A DNA stretch of 5,053 nucleotides. Origin: JBGTKH01 sp041744735 (GTDB lineage Bacteria > Planctomycetota > Planctomycetia > Pirellulales > Pirellulaceae). A program made the translations under genes and the position numbers. Location of the stretch: the NCBI GenBank assembly GCA_041744735.1, contig JBGTKH010000213.1:1-5053 (forward strand). Direction: 5' to 3'. This document shows positions 4,386 through 5,053 of the stretch, in pieces. How positions within the stretch are numbered: the first letter of the stretch is position 1; the number at the start of each line of letters is the position of its first letter. The notes beneath the pieces were generated by a model. It saw only the letters and a program-made list of their open reading frames with translations, was not told the DNA's origin and did not search any database.

Positions 4386-5046
4386 GCTGCTTGAAGGCGT
4401 CAAGAAATCGTACACCGAACCGAACGGGCATGTGCTGCCGGTGTTGGACATCCGGCGGTTTCAGGTGGCGCCGCGCGAGCAGATGGTGTTGGTGGGCCGC
4501 AGCGGTTGCGGCAAGACGACGCTGCTGCACGTGATCGCGGGAATCAGCCGCGCGGACGAGGGCGTGATTCAACTCGACGGCGTGAATATCTCGCGGTTTT
4601 CAGAAGCCGGCCGCGACCGCGTTCGCGCGGCGAAAATCGGTTACGTGTTTCAGACGTTCAATCTGCTGCCCGGTTTTTCGGCCTTGGAGAATGTGTTGCT
4701 TGGGATGACTTTCGCGCGTGGTCGGCGCGATCCGAACCGCGCGCGGCAGTTGTTGGACCGAGTCGGCCTGAGCCACCGCATGACTCACAAGCCGCGGGCA
4801 TTGTCCGTGGGGGAACAGCAGCGCGTCGCCGTGGCCCGTGCGTTGGCCAATCGGCCCAGCCTGTTGCTGGCCGACGAACCGACCGCGAACGTCGATCCGG
4901 CGAACCAACAGAACATCATCGACCTGATCCGCTCGACGTGCGAGGAAGAGCAAGTGTCGCTGGTGCTGGTGACGCATTCGACCGAGGTCGCCGCGCAGTT
5001 CGAACGCGTTGATCGATTGGACGACATCAACCACGTGGGGAAGTGA
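4381..5046 (+). CDS. ABC transporter ATP-binding protein (LolD/MacB/FtsE-like)
   Basis: A 221-residue nucleotide-binding subunit, usual length for this class. It has Walker A GRSGCGKT (39-46), Q-loop Gln91 in YVFQTFNLLPGFSALENV, signature LSVGEQQRVAVARAL (141-155), Walker B LLLADEP (161-167; catalytic Glu166), D-loop ANVDP (169-173) and switch His199 in LVTHS. The FQxFNLLP...ALENV and ADEPTANVD patterns are typical of the LolD/MacB/FtsE group, which pairs with FtsX-type permeases in lipoprotein extraction, efflux or cell-envelope processes. The signature is LSVGEQ instead of LSGGEQ, also seen in some functional ABC proteins (CFTR has LSGGQ and LSHGH), so activity is plausible. The ATG is the only start, because an in-frame TGA lies at 4345-4347. 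No Shine-Dalgarno is visible because a repeat fills the leader. Only 7 bases follow the stop, so the partner permease must lie outside the window. Confidence 0.93.
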   Translation: MLLLEGVKKSYTEPNGHVLPVLDIRRFQVAPREQMVLVGRSGCGKTTLLHVIAGISRADEGVIQLDGVNISRFSEAGRDRVRAAKIGYVFQTFNLLPGFSALENVLLGMTFARGRRDPNRARQLLDRVGLSHRMTHKPRALSVGEQQRVAVARALANRPSLLLADEPTANVDPANQQNIIDLIRSTCEEEQVSLVLVTHSTEVAAQFERVDRLDDINHVGK

Positions 5047-5053
5047 CCAAACT

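Noticed and set aside
4163..4534. Short open frames running through the 45-bp repeats
   Set aside because: The apparent repeated peptide arises from the DNA repeat, and the frame overlaps the real ABC ATPase in another phase.

Overview
The window looks like GC-rich chromosomal DNA from a planctomycete, most plausibly of the Pirellulales. This assignment is inferred from gene content, not from a search. The clues are the C-terminus of a formylmethanofuran:H4MPT formyltransferase (tetrahydromethanopterin C1 genes occur in planctomycetes), a Uma2-family protein with a coiled-coil tail, a lipB-lipA pair, frequent GTG starts, weak Shine-Dalgarno sequences, and many short palindromes between genes.

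Layout. At 1-108 (+) lies the last 35 codons of the formyltransferase. A small palindromic repeat block (111-160) separates it from a leftward cluster of four genes read from 2559 down to 166: lipB (octanoyltransferase family), lipA (lipoyl synthase, overlapping the lipB end), a small single-domain lipoyl/biotinyl-carrier-like protein, and a VOC (glyoxalase-fold) protein. smpB (2783-3280, +) diverges from lipB across a 223-base spacer with overlapping -10-like boxes and a perfect 10-bp palindrome just before the lipB ribosome binding site. smpB converges on a Uma2-family gene (4080-3319, -), with a hairpin between them. A 300-base spacer (4081-4380) holds degenerate palindromes and a 45-bp tandem duplication whose second copy contains the start codon of a LolD/MacB-type ABC ATPase (4381-5046, +). 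Its permease would be expected just beyond the right edge.

How the genes work together. lipB and lipA encode the two steps of de novo lipoate synthesis: octanoyl transfer from ACP to a carrier domain, then sulfur insertion. LipA keeps all six cluster cysteines. LipB, in contrast, appears to lack both residues of the classical Cys/Lys dyad (Lys135 and Cys169 in E. coli numbering). The downstream carrier-like protein keeps the lipoyl-domain pattern but has Glu where the modified lysine should be. Two linked departures from the textbook pathway in one apparent operon are the most interesting signal here. smpB belongs to trans-translation ribosome rescue and is unrelated in function. The Uma2 gene is of uncertain role.

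The second theme is the intergenic DNA. Nearly every spacer contains a short perfect or near-perfect palindrome with a 2-6 nt loop, and these have different sequences, as if several palindromic repeat families had been inserted. Two of them sit where they could affect expression, before lipB and at the ABC ATPase start.
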